This document shows positions 36,642 to 47,033 of a DNA stretch of 64,000 nucleotides, one piece after another (positions within the stretch are counted from its first letter, which is position 1; each line of letters begins with the position of its first letter). Source of the DNA: Octadecabacter arcticus 238 (GTDB taxonomy: Bacteria > Pseudomonadota > Alphaproteobacteria > Rhodobacterales > Rhodobacteraceae); the NCBI RefSeq assembly GCF_000155735.2, contig NC_020908.1, positions 1,741,001 to 1,805,000 of the forward strand. The letters run 5' to 3'. Below the pieces are notes generated by a model. That model did no database searches. It saw nothing but the letters and a program-made list of their open reading frames with translations, and was not told the DNA's origin. A program made the translations under genes and the position numbers.

Positions 36642-37475
36642 TTACAGGCGTTCGCGCATGATCGCGGGAACAGTTGCCGGATCAAGGCCGAAGTCTGACA
36701 AGAACTCTTCGTACCACTGCTGGGTCTGGCCGCTGGTGTAGTACCCGTCGATCTGCTCGTTGACCCAATCTACGAAGGCAGTGTCACTTTCCTGACGAAC
36801 AGCAACCGAAGACGGACGCGATTCAACCGGTTGTGGCACAACAATCTGGCCTGCTCCAAGTTTCTGGCGTGCCGCGATCAGCGGCGGGTGGAATAGCGTT
36901 ACCGCATCTACGCGACCGGCCTGAAACGCGGCGATGGCTTCTGCATTGCCTGGAAACCGCTGAATATCTGCGTTTGGCGCATTTTCTGTCAAAAACGCAT
37001 CCATGCTGGACGCTTGTGGCACAGATATACTGATATCGGGGGAGTTCAGGTCTTCCCAATTGGTGACTTCAAGATCATCGCGCGCCAATACGGCCAGCGA
37101 ATAATACAGCAGCGGTGTTTCTGGGAAATTCACCGCTTCTTTGCGTGCATCCGTCGCGTCGAGGACGAACATCATGTCGATGCGATTGGCCTGAAGGGCG
37201 GCAACGGCTGTGCCCCAGGTCACTTCGACAGGTTCAAATGTAACGCCCAGCGTTTCGGCCATCGCTTCGCCCATGGACACGCCCAAACCGCCTGTCCATT
37301 CACCGCTGGCGATGTCTTTGGAATACCATGGCGGGGCCTGCGTCACGCCAACACGCAACACGCCGTTGTCCATCACTTGGTCCATTGTGCTGTCTTGGGC
37401 TTGGGCTGTTGTGCCCCCTGCCATGACCGCAACGGCAGCAGCCGCCGCCAACATCATACGTCTATTCATGTCCAT
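36642..37475 (-). CDS. Amino acid ABC transporter, periplasmic binding protein
   Basis: The 277-residue precursor begins MDMNRRMMLAAAAAVAVMAG, with cleavage likely after TAQA. The mature protein is an SBP family 3 member (VLRVGVTQAPPWYSKDIA, GLGVSMGEAMAETLGVTFE, ANRIDMMFVLDATDARKEAV, FQAGRVDAVTLF). It is the first transporter gene after the regulator, so its message is likely the most abundant. The ligand is a small polar amino acid or derivative; which one cannot be read from the sequence. Confidence 0.9.
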   Translation of the reverse strand: MDMNRRMMLAAAAAVAVMAGGTTAQAQDSTMDQVMDNGVLRVGVTQAPPWYSKDIASGEWTGGLGVSMGEAMAETLGVTFEPVEVTWGTAVAALQANRIDMMFVLDATDARKEAVNFPETPLLYYSLAVLARDDLEVTNWEDLNSPDISISVPQASSMDAFLTENAPNADIQRFPGNAEAIAAFQAGRVDAVTLFHPPLIAARQKLGAGQIVVPQPVESRPSSVAVRQESDTAFVDWVNEQIDGYYTSGQTQQWYEEFLSDFGLDPATVPAIMRERL

Positions 37476-37498
37476 CTCCTTGCTGGTTTATAGTTATT

Positions 37499-38176
37499 TT
37501 ACTTCGCCTTGGCCGCATTGCGGGTTTGGACAAAGGTTTTGGTCGTTTCCAATCCACGACGCATATGATCGCGCAGCTCGTCTTTCATTGCGCTGAGACT
37601 TTCACCCAACGCAAAGCTTACATAGTCATCGTGGCTTTCGCGTTTGGGCCCGGTCGTGCCGTGCGCGCGGTGATGTGATGCCCAATACATTTGAAGATGT
37701 CCGCGCAATCCCGTCCATGTATTCAGAAGAATTCGATTGCCAGAATGCTCATAAACCAGCCCATGCAGATCAAGCTCGGCCTCGATAGCGGCAACGTGAT
37801 CGCCCTGATCCACAGCCGTTTTCAGTGCGGCGTTTCTAACCAGGAGCTCAGCCTTAAACTGTTCGCTACGGTGCGGCCAAACGGCCTCGAACGCAAATTG
37901 TTCAAGGCAGGTCCGCATGGCGTAGATATCGTTGATATCCTCAAGTGAGATATCGACGACGCGTGTGCCAGTATATGGAACGTTGACCAAAAGCCCCTCA
38001 TCAATCAATTGACGCATCGCCTCGCGTAGCGGGCCGCGACTTGCGCCAAGGCGAAGTGCAAGAGTACTTTCGACCACTGGCGCACCCGGCTCTAGCTCGC
38101 CCTTAAGAATGGCACGCCTTAGCAGTGCTGCGATTTGCGCGCTCATCGTCTCACGTTTCAGGGGGGATGCGATCAT
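37499..38176 (-). CDS. GntR-family (FCD) transcriptional regulator
   Basis: A 225-residue regulator with an N-terminal winged helix (QIAALLRRAILKGELEPGAP, LALRLGASRGPLREAMRQLI) and an all-helical FCD ligand domain (IYAMRTCLEQFAFEAVW, ELDLHGLVYEHSGNRILLNTW) with the metal-ligand Asp/His pattern. It is the promoter-proximal gene of the cluster and probably represses the transporter and aminotransferase genes. A TTGT-N2-ACAA palindrome lies 41 bp upstream. Confidence 0.88.
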   Translation of the reverse strand: MIASPLKRETMSAQIAALLRRAILKGELEPGAPVVESTLALRLGASRGPLREAMRQLIDEGLLVNVPYTGTRVVDISLEDINDIYAMRTCLEQFAFEAVWPHRSEQFKAELLVRNAALKTAVDQGDHVAAIEAELDLHGLVYEHSGNRILLNTWTGLRGHLQMYWASHHRAHGTTGPKRESHDDYVSFALGESLSAMKDELRDHMRRGLETTKTFVQTRNAAKAK

Positions 38177-38216
38177 ATGGTGTCCTATGCTTCAAGACAT
38201 CGTCAGTGATCAATTG

Positions 38217-38234
38217 AAGATTGTCAACAATCTT
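38217..38234. promoter_or_regulatory. Probable GntR operator, AAGATTGTCAACAATCTT
   Basis: Two perfect 8-bp arms around a CA centre, 41 bp upstream of the GntR gene. The inner TTGTCAACAA matches the TTGT-N2-ACAA shape common for FCD-type GntR sites, which supports autoregulation and control of the ABC/aminotransferase operon. Confidence 0.6.
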
Positions 38235-38553
38235 GTAGCTTTAGTTTCCTCGTCGCAAATGCGAGGAGCGATTGGATGATTGCAACTTGGAATTGGTATT
38301 GCGGATAGTTATGATTTTTGTCGGTGGCGACATACTCTAAGTCGTGTCATCATCGTGTTGGTTTCAATCCTCTAAAGCGGACCTTCGTGCATCGTGCAGC
38401 ATTAGTCACTTTGGGCTCAGGCACTAAATCGCTCCGCGATAGGGGCGCTTGCTGCGGGTGTAGGGCTTAACAGGGATTTGTTGCGCGATTCTAGATTTTG
38501 GGTGTGTGCTGTTGGTCGAGGTGATTTTGCCTCGATTGACAGAGGATATTCCG

Positions 38554-39468
38554 ATGAACATTCAACAATCGACACCAACGACGCCCCTTCGTGCGCGCAT
38601 GATTTCCGATATGTCAGGGCGCAATCTCGGCCCTGCATCACAGAGTAGTCACCTGCGCGCCTGTAAGCGTTTTGCGGCTTGGTTAGGGCGCTCGCCAGAG
38701 ACGGCCACGCCAGACGATGTGAAGTATTTCCAACAACACCTGATCGAGAGCGGCGTCAGCATCTGCACCCGAAACCAAACGATGACAGGGGTCAAGTTTC
38801 TGCTCCGCGTGACCCTTCGACGGCATGATCTTGTGGCCGAGATCTTCCATTTGAAGGAACCGGTGAAAGTGCCACTGGTGCTGAGCAAAAAGGAGATTAA
38901 ACGCATTCTGGCTATGGCTCCGAGCCTGAAGGCGCGCGTGATGTTGTCGCTGGCTTATGGCTGCGGGATGCGTGCGGGCGAGGTCGTGCGGCTCAAAGTT
39001 GGTGATATTGATAGCGATCAGGAAATCATCCGCATCGTGCAATCGAAGGGGCGCAAGGATCGCATCGTCATGCTGCCTGTCGATATTTTGAGCCTGCTGC
39101 GCGACTGGTGGAAAGAACGGCCGACCGGTCAGGACAAGGATGTTCCTGCACCCGAGCGGGTCCTCTTTCCCGGCTATCGCGGCAAACACCTCTCAGCGCG
39201 ACAGATATCGCGGCTATTTAAAGAGACCGCGCGGGAAGCCGGGATCACCAAACCGGTCACGCTGCACACGTTGAGGCACAGTTTTGCAACCCATCTGTTG
39301 GAGCGCGGCGTCGATATCCGAGTGATCCAAGCCTTGCTCGGGCATTCCAAACTGACAACTACTGCGCGCTATGCCAGCGTTGCCACGGGCATGATTGCGG
39401 CAGTGGACAGTCCGCTGGATGATCTGAATGGAGCCAAGCGGAAGAAGGGCAAGCCTAAGCCTTCATAG
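38554..39468 (+). CDS. Tyrosine recombinase of the IS91-like element (copy A)
   Basis: From ATG 38554 (MNIQQSTPTTPLRARMISDM) the 304-residue protein has an N-terminal SAM-like domain and a complete catalytic domain: first Arg in CGMRAGEVVRLKVGDI, Lys in SKGRKDR, HTLRHSFATHLLERG (HxxR), GHSKLTTTARY (His and nucleophile Tyr). This recombinase type habitually precedes IS91-family transposases in alphaproteobacteria and may help resolve or target the element. Intact. Confidence 0.9.
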   Translation: MNIQQSTPTTPLRARMISDMSGRNLGPASQSSHLRACKRFAAWLGRSPETATPDDVKYFQQHLIESGVSICTRNQTMTGVKFLLRVTLRRHDLVAEIFHLKEPVKVPLVLSKKEIKRILAMAPSLKARVMLSLAYGCGMRAGEVVRLKVGDIDSDQEIIRIVQSKGRKDRIVMLPVDILSLLRDWWKERPTGQDKDVPAPERVLFPGYRGKHLSARQISRLFKETAREAGITKPVTLHTLRHSFATHLLERGVDIRVIQALLGHSKLTTTARYASVATGMIAAVDSPLDDLNGAKRKKGKPKPS

Positions 39469-39474
39469 GCCACC

Positions 39475-40714
39475 ATGCCCAGTCGATCACTGGAGGTCGC
39501 GGATATCTTCCGTGACCATGGTGCTGCTTGGCGTGCCGCAAACGCAGGACACATCAGCCTGAACCAGTTCAAAGTCATGAGTGCGATTGAGCGCTGTCGA
39601 ACCGCGGCGCTTGGCGGTCATGTCGCGCGCTGCGCCGACTGCGCGCATGAGCATATCGCCTACAACTCATGCCGCAACCGTCACTGCCCAAAATGCCAGG
39701 CGGGTGCAGCGAAGATATGGCTTGCGGCACGTGAGGCTGAACTGCTGCCTGTGCGGTATTTCCATCTGGTCTTCACCTTGCCAAAGCAGATTGCTGACAT
39801 CGCATATCAGAACAAACGCGAGATCTATAATCTTCTGATGCGGGCAAGCGCGGACACTGTGGTCAGAATCGCCGCTGATCCTAAACATCTGGGGGCAAAG
39901 GTTGGCATAACGTCGGTCCTTCACACTTGGGGCTCGGCGATGACCCACCACCCCCATGTCCATATGATCGTGCCGGGGGGAGGGCTTTCGACAGATGGTT
40001 CAAAATGGATCGCCTGCCGCAAGAACTTCTTCCTGTCTGTCCACGTTCTATCCCGCTTGTATCGGCGGCTCATTCTGGAAGGGCTGGCCAAGCTGCATAA
40101 GGCCGGGAAACTGCAATTCTTCGGCGATCTCACAAACCTTGCAGATCGAAATGTCTTTGACACTTTCCTGCAACCGCTGCGTAAAATCGAATGGGTGGTC
40201 TACGCCAAAGAACCCTTCACCGGGCCAAAAGCGGTGCTGGCATACCTATCGCGCTACACACATCGGATTGCCATTTCAAACAGCCGGTTGATCCGTTTCG
40301 ATGCGCAAAACGTCACCTTCCGCGCCAAGGACTATCGCCTCAAAGGTGCGGGCCGCCACACGACCATGTCCTTATCCACAAATGAGTTCATTCGCCGGTT
40401 CCTGATCCACAAATGAGTTCATTCGCCGGTTCCTGATCCACGTGCTGCCCAGAGGCCAGCACCGCATCCGACATTATGGGTTCTATGGGAATAGCAACCG
40501 CACGGCCAATATCGCGCGGATCCGGCAACTGCTGGGGGCCAAAACCCCTCACAAGGAGCACGATAAAGGCAACACCATCAACGATGCAGATGAACCTCCT
40601 CGTGTTCTTGCTCTGCCTTGCCCATGTTGTGGCGGGCAGTTGATAATCGTCGACACAATCGCACCAGCCCAACATCCCAGAGCGCCGCCAAAAACACAAA
40701 GGGCTGCTGCATGA
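39475..40714 (+). pseudogene. IS91-family HUH transposase, frameshifted by a 31-bp tandem duplication (copy A)
   Basis: The first 313 codons hold the zinc-finger region (CADCAHEHIAYNSCRNRHCP), the HUH motif in HHPHVHMIVPGGG and the catalytic-Tyr region YLSRYTHRIAISNSRL. At FLIHK the frame stops because 31 bp (40378-40408) are duplicated at 40409-40439. The rest (FLIHVLPRGQHRIRHYGFYG, CPCCGGQL, RAPPKTQRAAA) continues in another frame to 40714. Without the duplication the protein would be about 400 residues, normal for the family. Confidence 0.88.
40378..40439 (+). repeat. 31-bp tandem duplication inside IS91 transposase (copy A)
   Basis: Two 31-bp units follow each other; the unit is bounded by short repeats CTTATCCAC and CTGATCCAC, which suggests slippage. 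It shifts the reading frame by one. Confidence 0.92.
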
Positions 40715-41062
40715 CGCGCGCGCCGCACATCACGAACGACACCCTCGGCCGCTCGCTATATCTCCTGCGAACCAATCGGCATGCTTTGATCAAGCGATCA
40801 GCGTGGCAAAACATGGTGACGCCGACAAAATACCGTGAGTTTCAACCAACAGCAGGCAAAACCGGCGCTGCGCTTAACTCAATGCGCCCCGCCAAACTGG
40901 CCTGTCAGCTCCGGGCGAAAACACACGCATTGCGCAAATCCCCATAGCAACAATCGATCCACCCAGACCAACCCCGCGATTTCCCGCTTGAGCGCTTCTC
41001 CGACGCCAGGCAATGTTCCGCGTCACCCAAACCTCGCGCGTGGCGTCCGAGAAACCTACACC

Positions 41063-41360
41063 AATTGCGGCCCTTGGGGCAACGCGCAGCGAATGTCGGC
41101 TATGAAGGTAGAGGCAAAAACGTTCAACAACCACTTGGGTTTTGAACGGGGTTTGTGGCAGCGTTAAATGAGGACTTTTGCAAGCGTTCCACAAACGAGC
41201 GTTTTTGGTGCGGAAAAAACTGTCATCGCTCTGACTCCAACATAACGATGGTTTCAGGGTAAAAGCTGTTTTCAATTAAATTTCTAAATGGTTTAAGACG
41301 TTTAGGCGCTGTCACAAGTACCGAAAAATTCGGGGGCTGCTTCATGAGGGCGGACAAAAA
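41063..41360. other. Spacer between IS91-like copy A and chrA
   Basis: No gene. It contains a GTTCAACAACC / GGTTTTGAACGG inverted motif near 41128-41150, related to short repeats at about 42612-42640, 60268-60295 and 60740-60768. Confidence 0.4.
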
Positions 41361-42563
41361 ATGAGAGAGGCCGAGAATGCGACGCCTCAAGGGACGGCGT
41401 GCGAGGTTTTTCGTGCCTTCCTGAAACTTGGCCTCACGTCATTCGGCGGCCCCATCGCGCATCTGGGATATTTCCGGGACGAGTTGGTCATCCGCCGAAA
41501 GTGGATTGATGAGGCGGGTTATGCCGATCTTGTCGCGCTCTGCCAGTTCCTTCCCGGCCCCGCGAGTAGCCAGGTCGGGTTTGCACTTGGCCTATTGCGT
41601 GGCGGCCCCCTTGGGGCGTTGGCCGCATGGGCTGCGTTCACCCTTCCTTCAGCCCTGCTTCTGGTCTTGTTTGCCTTTGGCGCTTCCGCTTTCGATGGAC
41701 CGGTTGGTGGAGGGCTGATCCACGGCCTCAAGGTCGTGGCCGTCGCCGTTGTGGCACAGGCCGTCTGGGGAATGGCGCGCAGCCTTGCGCCCGATCGCGA
41801 GCGCGCAAGCATCGCTCTTGCAGCCGCTCTGATCGTGATCTTCGTGGCAGGCTCGATTGGGCAAGTGGCCGCTATCCTCATTGGCGGTATCGCGGGTCTC
41901 TGGCTATGCCGCGCCGCCCCCAGTTCCGCAGTCGGACACCTGACGTTTCGCGTATCGAAACGAGTGGGGGCGATGTCGCTGGTGCTGTTTGGCCTCCTCC
42001 TGCTCCTGTTGCCCTTTGTTGCCGGGATAACGCAGGGCGTTGCCCTGTTTGACTCCTTCTACCGGGCAGGGTCGCTTGTTTTCGGCGGCGGCCATGTCGT
42101 GCTGCCCCTCTTGCAGGCTGAAGTTGTGACGTCCGGCGCGGTCAACAATGATGCCTTCCTGTCCGGATACGGTGTGGCCCAGGCCGTGCCAGGGCCACTT
42201 TTCACCTTCGCTGCCTATCTCGGTGCGGTCATGGGGCAGGGGCCAAACGGTCTTGTCGGGGCAACTATCGCACTTTTCGCGATTTTCCTGCCGGGCTTTC
42301 TGCTTCTAGTTGGCGCACTGCCCTTCTGGGACGCGTTTCGGTCGCGCCCTGTCGCACAGGTTGCGATGCGGGGCGCAAACGCCGCTGTCGTGGGGATCCT
42401 CGGGGCGGCGCTCTATAATCCGGTTTGGACGAGCGCTATTGTCACGCCCTATGACTTCGCGCTCGGCCTGACAGGCTTCATCCTGCTTACGGTCTGGAAG
42501 GCGCCGCCGTGGATCATCGTTGTGCTGATGGCATCCGGCGGTGTCGTGCTTGGCCTGCTCTGA
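41361..42563 (+). CDS. chrA: Chromate transporter ChrA (two-domain)
   Basis: The 400-residue membrane protein has the duplicated CHR structure. The first half has LKLGLTSFGGPIAHLGYFRD and the PGPASSQVGFALGLL motif; the second half has AGSLVFGGGHVVLPLLQAEV, AQAVPGPLFTFAAYLG and GFLLLVGALPFW. About ten membrane segments are predicted. ChrA exports chromate from the cytoplasm with proton motive force; some homologues move sulfate-like anions instead. It stands alone, with no chrB regulator, inside the segment bounded by the two IS91-like elements. It is more GC-rich than its flanks, consistent with recent gain. Confidence 0.9.
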   Translation: MREAENATPQGTACEVFRAFLKLGLTSFGGPIAHLGYFRDELVIRRKWIDEAGYADLVALCQFLPGPASSQVGFALGLLRGGPLGALAAWAAFTLPSALLLVLFAFGASAFDGPVGGGLIHGLKVVAVAVVAQAVWGMARSLAPDRERASIALAAALIVIFVAGSIGQVAAILIGGIAGLWLCRAAPSSAVGHLTFRVSKRVGAMSLVLFGLLLLLLPFVAGITQGVALFDSFYRAGSLVFGGGHVVLPLLQAEVVTSGAVNNDAFLSGYGVAQAVPGPLFTFAAYLGAVMGQGPNGLVGATIALFAIFLPGFLLLVGALPFWDAFRSRPVAQVAMRGANAAVVGILGAALYNPVWTSAIVTPYDFALGLTGFILLTVWKAPPWIIVVLMASGGVVLGLL

Positions 42564-42720
42564 GCATGATGGGCTTCAAAATGGATGTTCGGTGTAGTCG
42601 ATAGATCGACCAAAAACGACCGTTTGTTGAACGGCTTCACCGAAGCGGACATTAGCGCACTTGCAGCGAAGGTCTGAAAGATCCGCAGAGAAGACCTCAG
42701 GGCCCACCTCCGCGAATGAC

Positions 42721-42886
42721 CGCAATCCGCCCTTTGTGGCAGAATTTAACGTGTAATCTTGAAGTGTTTGGGTCCTTTGCGAGCCTTTCCCTCACAGGGG
42801 AAATGCGCACCCCGTTACGTGTGACAGACGGAAATTTTGTAAGGTTATGATTTGGGTTCTTGTTGTTGTTATTGCGCAACCTGTCC
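42721..42886 (+). repeat. Dispersed repeat R1, copy 3 (longest)
   Basis: Best-preserved copy of the R1 family, running up to about 100 bp before the aldo/keto reductase start. It shares GAAGTGTTTGGGTCCTT, CTCACAGGGGAAATGCGCAC and GGTTCTTGTTGTT blocks with 9366-9523. Confidence 0.75.
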
Positions 42887-43945
42887 TGTGCCATTCCGTA
42901 CTCGCGTTCGGTGTGGCGCTGCACTCCTTGGAATACTAAGCTGTGCCCAACGAACACCAAGAGCACGAAGATCGGATTGAGATAATGGAAAAGCGACAGG
43001 TCGGGCGTACTGGGCTGATGATCGAAACTCTGGGGTTGGGTGGGGCACCGCTCGGGGGGAACTTCGTCGATCTTGAATACGGTCAAGCGGTGGAGTTGAT
43101 CCAGGCCGCACTGGATGCCGGAATTGGCTACTTCGACACTGCCCCTTGGTACGGATTTGGACGGTCAGAACGCGTGATGGGTGACACCCTGCGCGGCAAC
43201 GGGCACGTACTTTCAGACAAGGTTGGAAGGCTCCTGAAACCCGGGGCTGTTAGCAACCCAATGGATTTTGGCATGGTCGACCCGCTGCCGTTCAATGTTG
43301 TTTACGACTACAGCTACGATGGGATTATGCGTGCCTTTGAGGACAATCTCCAACGACTTGGGCTCGAGCGCATCGATATCCTTTTGGTCCACGACATCGG
43401 GGCGTTCCAGCATGGTGAAGAAAACGAGCGTCACTTCAGAGATCTCGCCCATAGTGGTTATCGAGCGATGGATGAGCTGCGCAAGACTGGTCAGGTCAAG
43501 GCGATCGGCTTAGGAGTCAACGAAAACCAGGTCTGCATAGATGCGCTTGGGATTGGTGAGTGGGACGTTTTCCTTCTTGCTGGTCGGTACACACTCCTAG
43601 AACAGACCGCTTTAGACACGCTTTTCCCCGCGTGCCGCAAAGCAGGAACCACGATCATCTGCGGTGGCCCGTTCAATTCCGGAATTTTAGCAGGACGGGA
43701 CATGTGGAACTACGCCAGGGCACCGGACGAAGTCATCAATAGGGCTAGAGCCCTGAGCGCAGTTGCCGATGAATTTTCGGTCCCGCTGGCTGCAGCTGCG
43801 CTGCAGTTTCCGCTTGGGAATGACATCGTCACCTCGGTCATTCCGGGTCCGCGGGATAAGACCGAACTTCAACAGATCGTCGATTGGTTTTCAACGCCGA
43901 TCTCTCGGAACGTGTCAACGACTTTGAGACAGTGGCTTTTGGACT

Positions 43946-44959
43946 TTAGGCTTGGGTTTCTTCGGTTGGTTTTGGTGGGTTGATCCAGACGGCGGTCGGG
44001 ATTTGAGGCGGTTTTGGTGGTTTGTGTACGAAGCGTTCGGGCGTGGCGAGGAATGCCGCGTCTAGTGTTGCTTGTCGCGCGGTGTAGATTTCTTGGGCCT
44101 GCCCAAAATGGATTTGGTCGGGCGTCATCAGACCAATCCCGGCGTGATGATGGTCTTGGTTATACCATGCAAAGAGCCTGCGGCAGAATGCGCGAGCCTG
44201 CTCGATGGTTTCAAAGTTCTTGGGGAACTCTGGCTGATATTTCAGTGTTTTGAAGTGGGCTTCGGAGAACGGGTTGTCGTTTGAGGTGTGGGGCCGACTG
44301 TGGGACTTGAGCACACCAAGATCAACCAGCATCAGGGCTGTCGTCTTTGCCTTCATGGGCCCACCGCGATCTGCATGCAATGTCAGCTGATCGCGTGGAA
44401 CCTCGTGTTTTTCCATCGCGTCGATGAACAGCTCTTTGAACTGGCTGGCGCTCTCCGCGTGCTCGACGCGCCAGCCAACAACGCGGCGGCTGAAGATGTC
44501 GAGGATGACATAGAGATAGAAGTAGGACCATTTCACCGGGCCCCTCAGCTTGGTGATGTCCCAAGACCAGACCTGATTGGGGGCTTCAGCTAGAAGTTCA
44601 GGCTTTTGATAGACGGGATGTGTGCGCTGTCGGCGGCGTTCGCCAACTTCGCCCTGCGCGGCCAATATCCGATACATCGTGCGGATTGAACACAGATAGG
44701 TGCCTTCATCCAGCAAGGTGGCAAAGACCTCTGTGGGCGTCTGATCCGCAAAGCGGGGTTCGCGCAGGTGGTGCAATACCTGGTCTCTTTCCCTTTCCGG
44801 TAGAGCCCGCGAAGACGCTGCGCGCGGTGGGCGTGTGCGTGGTGGTGCCGTCAGCGCCGCACGCTGTCGAAGAACGCTCGCGCGCGATAATGATAGCGCG
44901 GCGCAGACAGCCGAGGTCAAGCCGCTGCCGGTGGGCAATGCAATCGCGACGGCCATCAT
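43946..44959 (-). CDS. IS3-family transposase OrfB (copy 3)
   Basis: The 337-residue DDE transposase differs from copies 1 and 2 by one residue seen (RRLFAWYN instead of RRFFAWYN). Catalytic motifs are intact. OrfA overlap is ATGA. Confidence 0.9.
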   Translation of the reverse strand: MMAVAIALPTGSGLTSAVCAALSLSRASVLRQRAALTAPPRTRPPRAASSRALPERERDQVLHHLREPRFADQTPTEVFATLLDEGTYLCSIRTMYRILAAQGEVGERRRQRTHPVYQKPELLAEAPNQVWSWDITKLRGPVKWSYFYLYVILDIFSRRVVGWRVEHAESASQFKELFIDAMEKHEVPRDQLTLHADRGGPMKAKTTALMLVDLGVLKSHSRPHTSNDNPFSEAHFKTLKYQPEFPKNFETIEQARAFCRRLFAWYNQDHHHAGIGLMTPDQIHFGQAQEIYTARQATLDAAFLATPERFVHKPPKPPQIPTAVWINPPKPTEETQA

Positions 44960-45438
44960 GATTTGCCGCTGCGCTCTTGCGTCTGCTCCATCTCGTCCAG
45001 AAGTCCCGCCACTTTTTTTTGGATGGCAATGATGGCTTCCGCCTGATCCAGACGGCGCCGCAAGGCTGTCACCTCACGGTTGGCCTTAGCCAGCTCAGCT
45101 TGCAATGGATTGGCAGGTGCCTTTTGTGGGCCACGGCGCATTGGCTGCAATGCACCCAATGTGCCGGCCGCCCGCGCACGGCGCCAATCGGTCAGTGCAG
45201 AGGAATAAAGCCCCTCCCGCCGTAGAATGGCGGAAACCCCGCCAGTGTCTGCCACTTGGTCCGTCTCATCCAGAATGCGCAGTTTGTATTTGGCTGTGAA
45301 GTTGCGTCGCTTCGGGATGCTCGTCAGTTCCGCTGTGGGAGCCAACGGCGCATTAACAACGCGGGGAGGCGACGTCGGGGCCAAAACGGCTCCAGATCCA
45401 GCATCTGGCGAAAGTGGTGATTGTGAAGGCATAACCAT
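44956..45438 (-). CDS. IS3-family OrfA (copy 3)
   Basis: A 160-residue helix-turn-helix/coiled-coil protein, start [10 protein letters not shown] at 45438. The region upstream of this start, including the probable promoter of the element, is displaced by the nested insertion. Confidence 0.88.
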   Translation of the reverse strand: MVMPSQSPLSPDAGSGAVLAPTSPPRVVNAPLAPTAELTSIPKRRNFTAKYKLRILDETDQVADTGGVSAILRREGLYSSALTDWRRARAAGTLGALQPMRRGPQKAPANPLQAELAKANREVTALRRRLDQAEAIIAIQKKVAGLLDEMEQTQERSGKS

Positions 45439-45480
45439 GGGTTCGTTCTCGGTGTTTGTCAAAGGTGTTGTCCGCCGATT

Positions 45481-46542
45481 TCATGCAGCGTCTCTGATTT
45501 CAGAGGCGCTGATTTCGTTTTCTGGGTTCAGCCAGACGGGTCCTGCTGGTTGCCAGTTTCGGGTTTTTCCTGACCAGCGTTGCGGGTTTTGCGCGCGAGC
45601 AGTGGCATAGAGATTGGCACGATTTGTGAGCGTTGCACGATCATGACCTGCGTGGCGCGCATTCGGCGTGACGAAGCGGATGGCGCTGTGCAGGTGTTCA
45701 CTATTGTACCAACCAGCGAAGGTTTGGACCCAGGTTTGAGCATCCGCCTTGGTGGCAAAGCCCTTGGTCGGCCAGTCCGGGCGGTATTTGCAGGTTCGGA
45801 ACAACGCCTCTGAGAAAGGGTAGTCGTTGCTCACGCGAGGGCGACTGTAGGAGGCCGTGATCCCTAGTTTTTCCATCGTCACCTTCATCGTGGCGCCCTT
45901 CATAGGACTGCCGTTGTCAGCGTGCAGAACCAAGGGGCGCAACTGACAGCCCTCCGCTAGCACTGCTTGCCGGATCAGAATGGCAGCCAGATCCGCACTT
46001 TCACGCTCATGGACCTCCCAGCCCACGATCTTCCAGCTGAAGATGTCCACGATCAGATACAGATAAAAGAACATGCCTGCGACAGGTCCCGGCATCCAGG
46101 TAATGTCCCAGGTCCAGACCTCACAGGGCGCACTGGCCTGATAGCTTGTGGGCTTCTTACGCTTGACTGGGGACTTGGCTCGACCCCGGTGATGCTGCAA
46201 TCCATTGGCGCGCAAAATGCGGTAGAAACTCGATTCCGAGGCCAGATATCGACCCTGATCGGCTAGCTTTGGCACAATCTGACTTGGGGGAAGGCTAGAG
46301 AACTCCTTTGAATTACAGACATCTAGAACAGCCGCGCGTTCTGCCGTACTCAACGCGTTTGCTGGTTCCGCACGCGGCACGAGGGGGCGCTTATCAGGGC
46401 GAACCTCGCCGTCTTTTGTCCAGCGCCGCAGAGTGCGTTCGCTGATTTCCAACTCGGAACAGGCTTTGGCGCGCCTCGCTCCTGCGGTGACGGCCTCATT
46501 GATCAGAGCAACTGCGGTTTGGCGATCTGGGGTGCTGATCAT
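45481..46542 (-). CDS. IS3-family transposase OrfB (nested element)
   Basis: From ATG 46542 (MISTPDRQTAVALINEAVTA), overlapping the orfA stop by ATGA, the 353-residue protein has the DDE core: VWTWDITWMPGP, LVLHADNGSPMKG and NDYPFSEALFRTCKYRPDW. An open -1 frame upstream of the ATG and a GGGGGG run in the orfA tail (ATC TGG GGG GAC) would allow a frameshifted OrfAB fusion. Confidence 0.88.
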   Translation of the reverse strand: MISTPDRQTAVALINEAVTAGARRAKACSELEISERTLRRWTKDGEVRPDKRPLVPRAEPANALSTAERAAVLDVCNSKEFSSLPPSQIVPKLADQGRYLASESSFYRILRANGLQHHRGRAKSPVKRKKPTSYQASAPCEVWTWDITWMPGPVAGMFFYLYLIVDIFSWKIVGWEVHERESADLAAILIRQAVLAEGCQLRPLVLHADNGSPMKGATMKVTMEKLGITASYSRPRVSNDYPFSEALFRTCKYRPDWPTKGFATKADAQTWVQTFAGWYNSEHLHSAIRFVTPNARHAGHDRATLTNRANLYATARAQNPQRWSGKTRNWQPAGPVWLNPENEISASEIRDAA

Positions 46543-47033
46543 GCGTCCTCTTCGTCCCCCCAGATCGCTGAGGCCTTTTTTCGAAGAACAAGCAGTGCTG
46601 CAGTTTCGGCCAGTGCGCGATCCTTGCGAGCAAGCTCGCGTTCCAAATCTTTCATCCGTTTCTTGTCTTCCTTGGTCGCACGCACAAGACGTGCTGCACT
46701 CGTGCGGTCCCAGTCGTTGGCCTGCTCGCAAGCAACTCGCCACATGGCAATCTGCGCCGGGTAAAGGCCGCGTTTGCGGCAGTATTCGGCTAGGTCAGCC
46801 TCGTTCAGCGCAGCAGTTTCCAACACCGCCGCAAACTTGTCACGTGAAGACCAGCCCTCAGGGCTCGCATCAGCGTCAGGCAAAAGCTGCCCCTTGTTGC
46901 GCGCCTGAGCACGCCAAGAGAAAAGCGTCGCCTCCGAAATCCCTTCCTCCTGCGAAAGCTGCCGAATAGCCACGTTGTTCGGCGGAAGCATCCGTTTCAG
47001 CACAGCTGCTTTTCGTTCCAGTGAATATCCCAT
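46539..47033 (-). CDS. IS3-family OrfA (nested element)
   Basis: A 164-residue protein with a helix-turn-helix (YSLERKAAVLKRMLPPNNVA, EEGISEATLFSWRAQARNKG) and a C-terminal coiled coil (DLERELARKDRALAETAALL). It belongs to the larger OrfA type that has a second DNA-binding module (LAEYCRKRGLYPAQIAMWR). Confidence 0.86.
   Translation of the reverse strand: MGYSLERKAAVLKRMLPPNNVAIRQLSQEEGISEATLFSWRAQARNKGQLLPDADASPEGWSSRDKFAAVLETAALNEADLAEYCRKRGLYPAQIAMWRVACEQANDWDRTSAARLVRATKEDKKRMKDLERELARKDRALAETAALLVLRKKASAIWGDEEDA

Larger units (their letters stand above)
38413..41062 (+). mobile_element. IS91-like element with tyrosine recombinase, copy A (2,650 bp)
   Basis: Bounded by GGGCTCAGGCACTAAATC at the left and GAGAAACCTACACC at the right; the same sequence lies inverted at 60795-63444 with only a few base differences. 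It carries a recombinase gene and an IS91-family transposase gene, two coupled frames six bp apart, plus about 350 bp of 3' non-coding DNA. No target duplication is seen, as expected for rolling-circle (HUH) transposition. Confidence 0.88.

Noticed and set aside
45481..46743. A 420-residue transposase with an extended N-terminus
   Set aside because: The extra 67 residues are the -1 frame inside orfA. The real OrfB starts at ATG 46542 with the ATGA overlap; the extension is used only after frameshifting.
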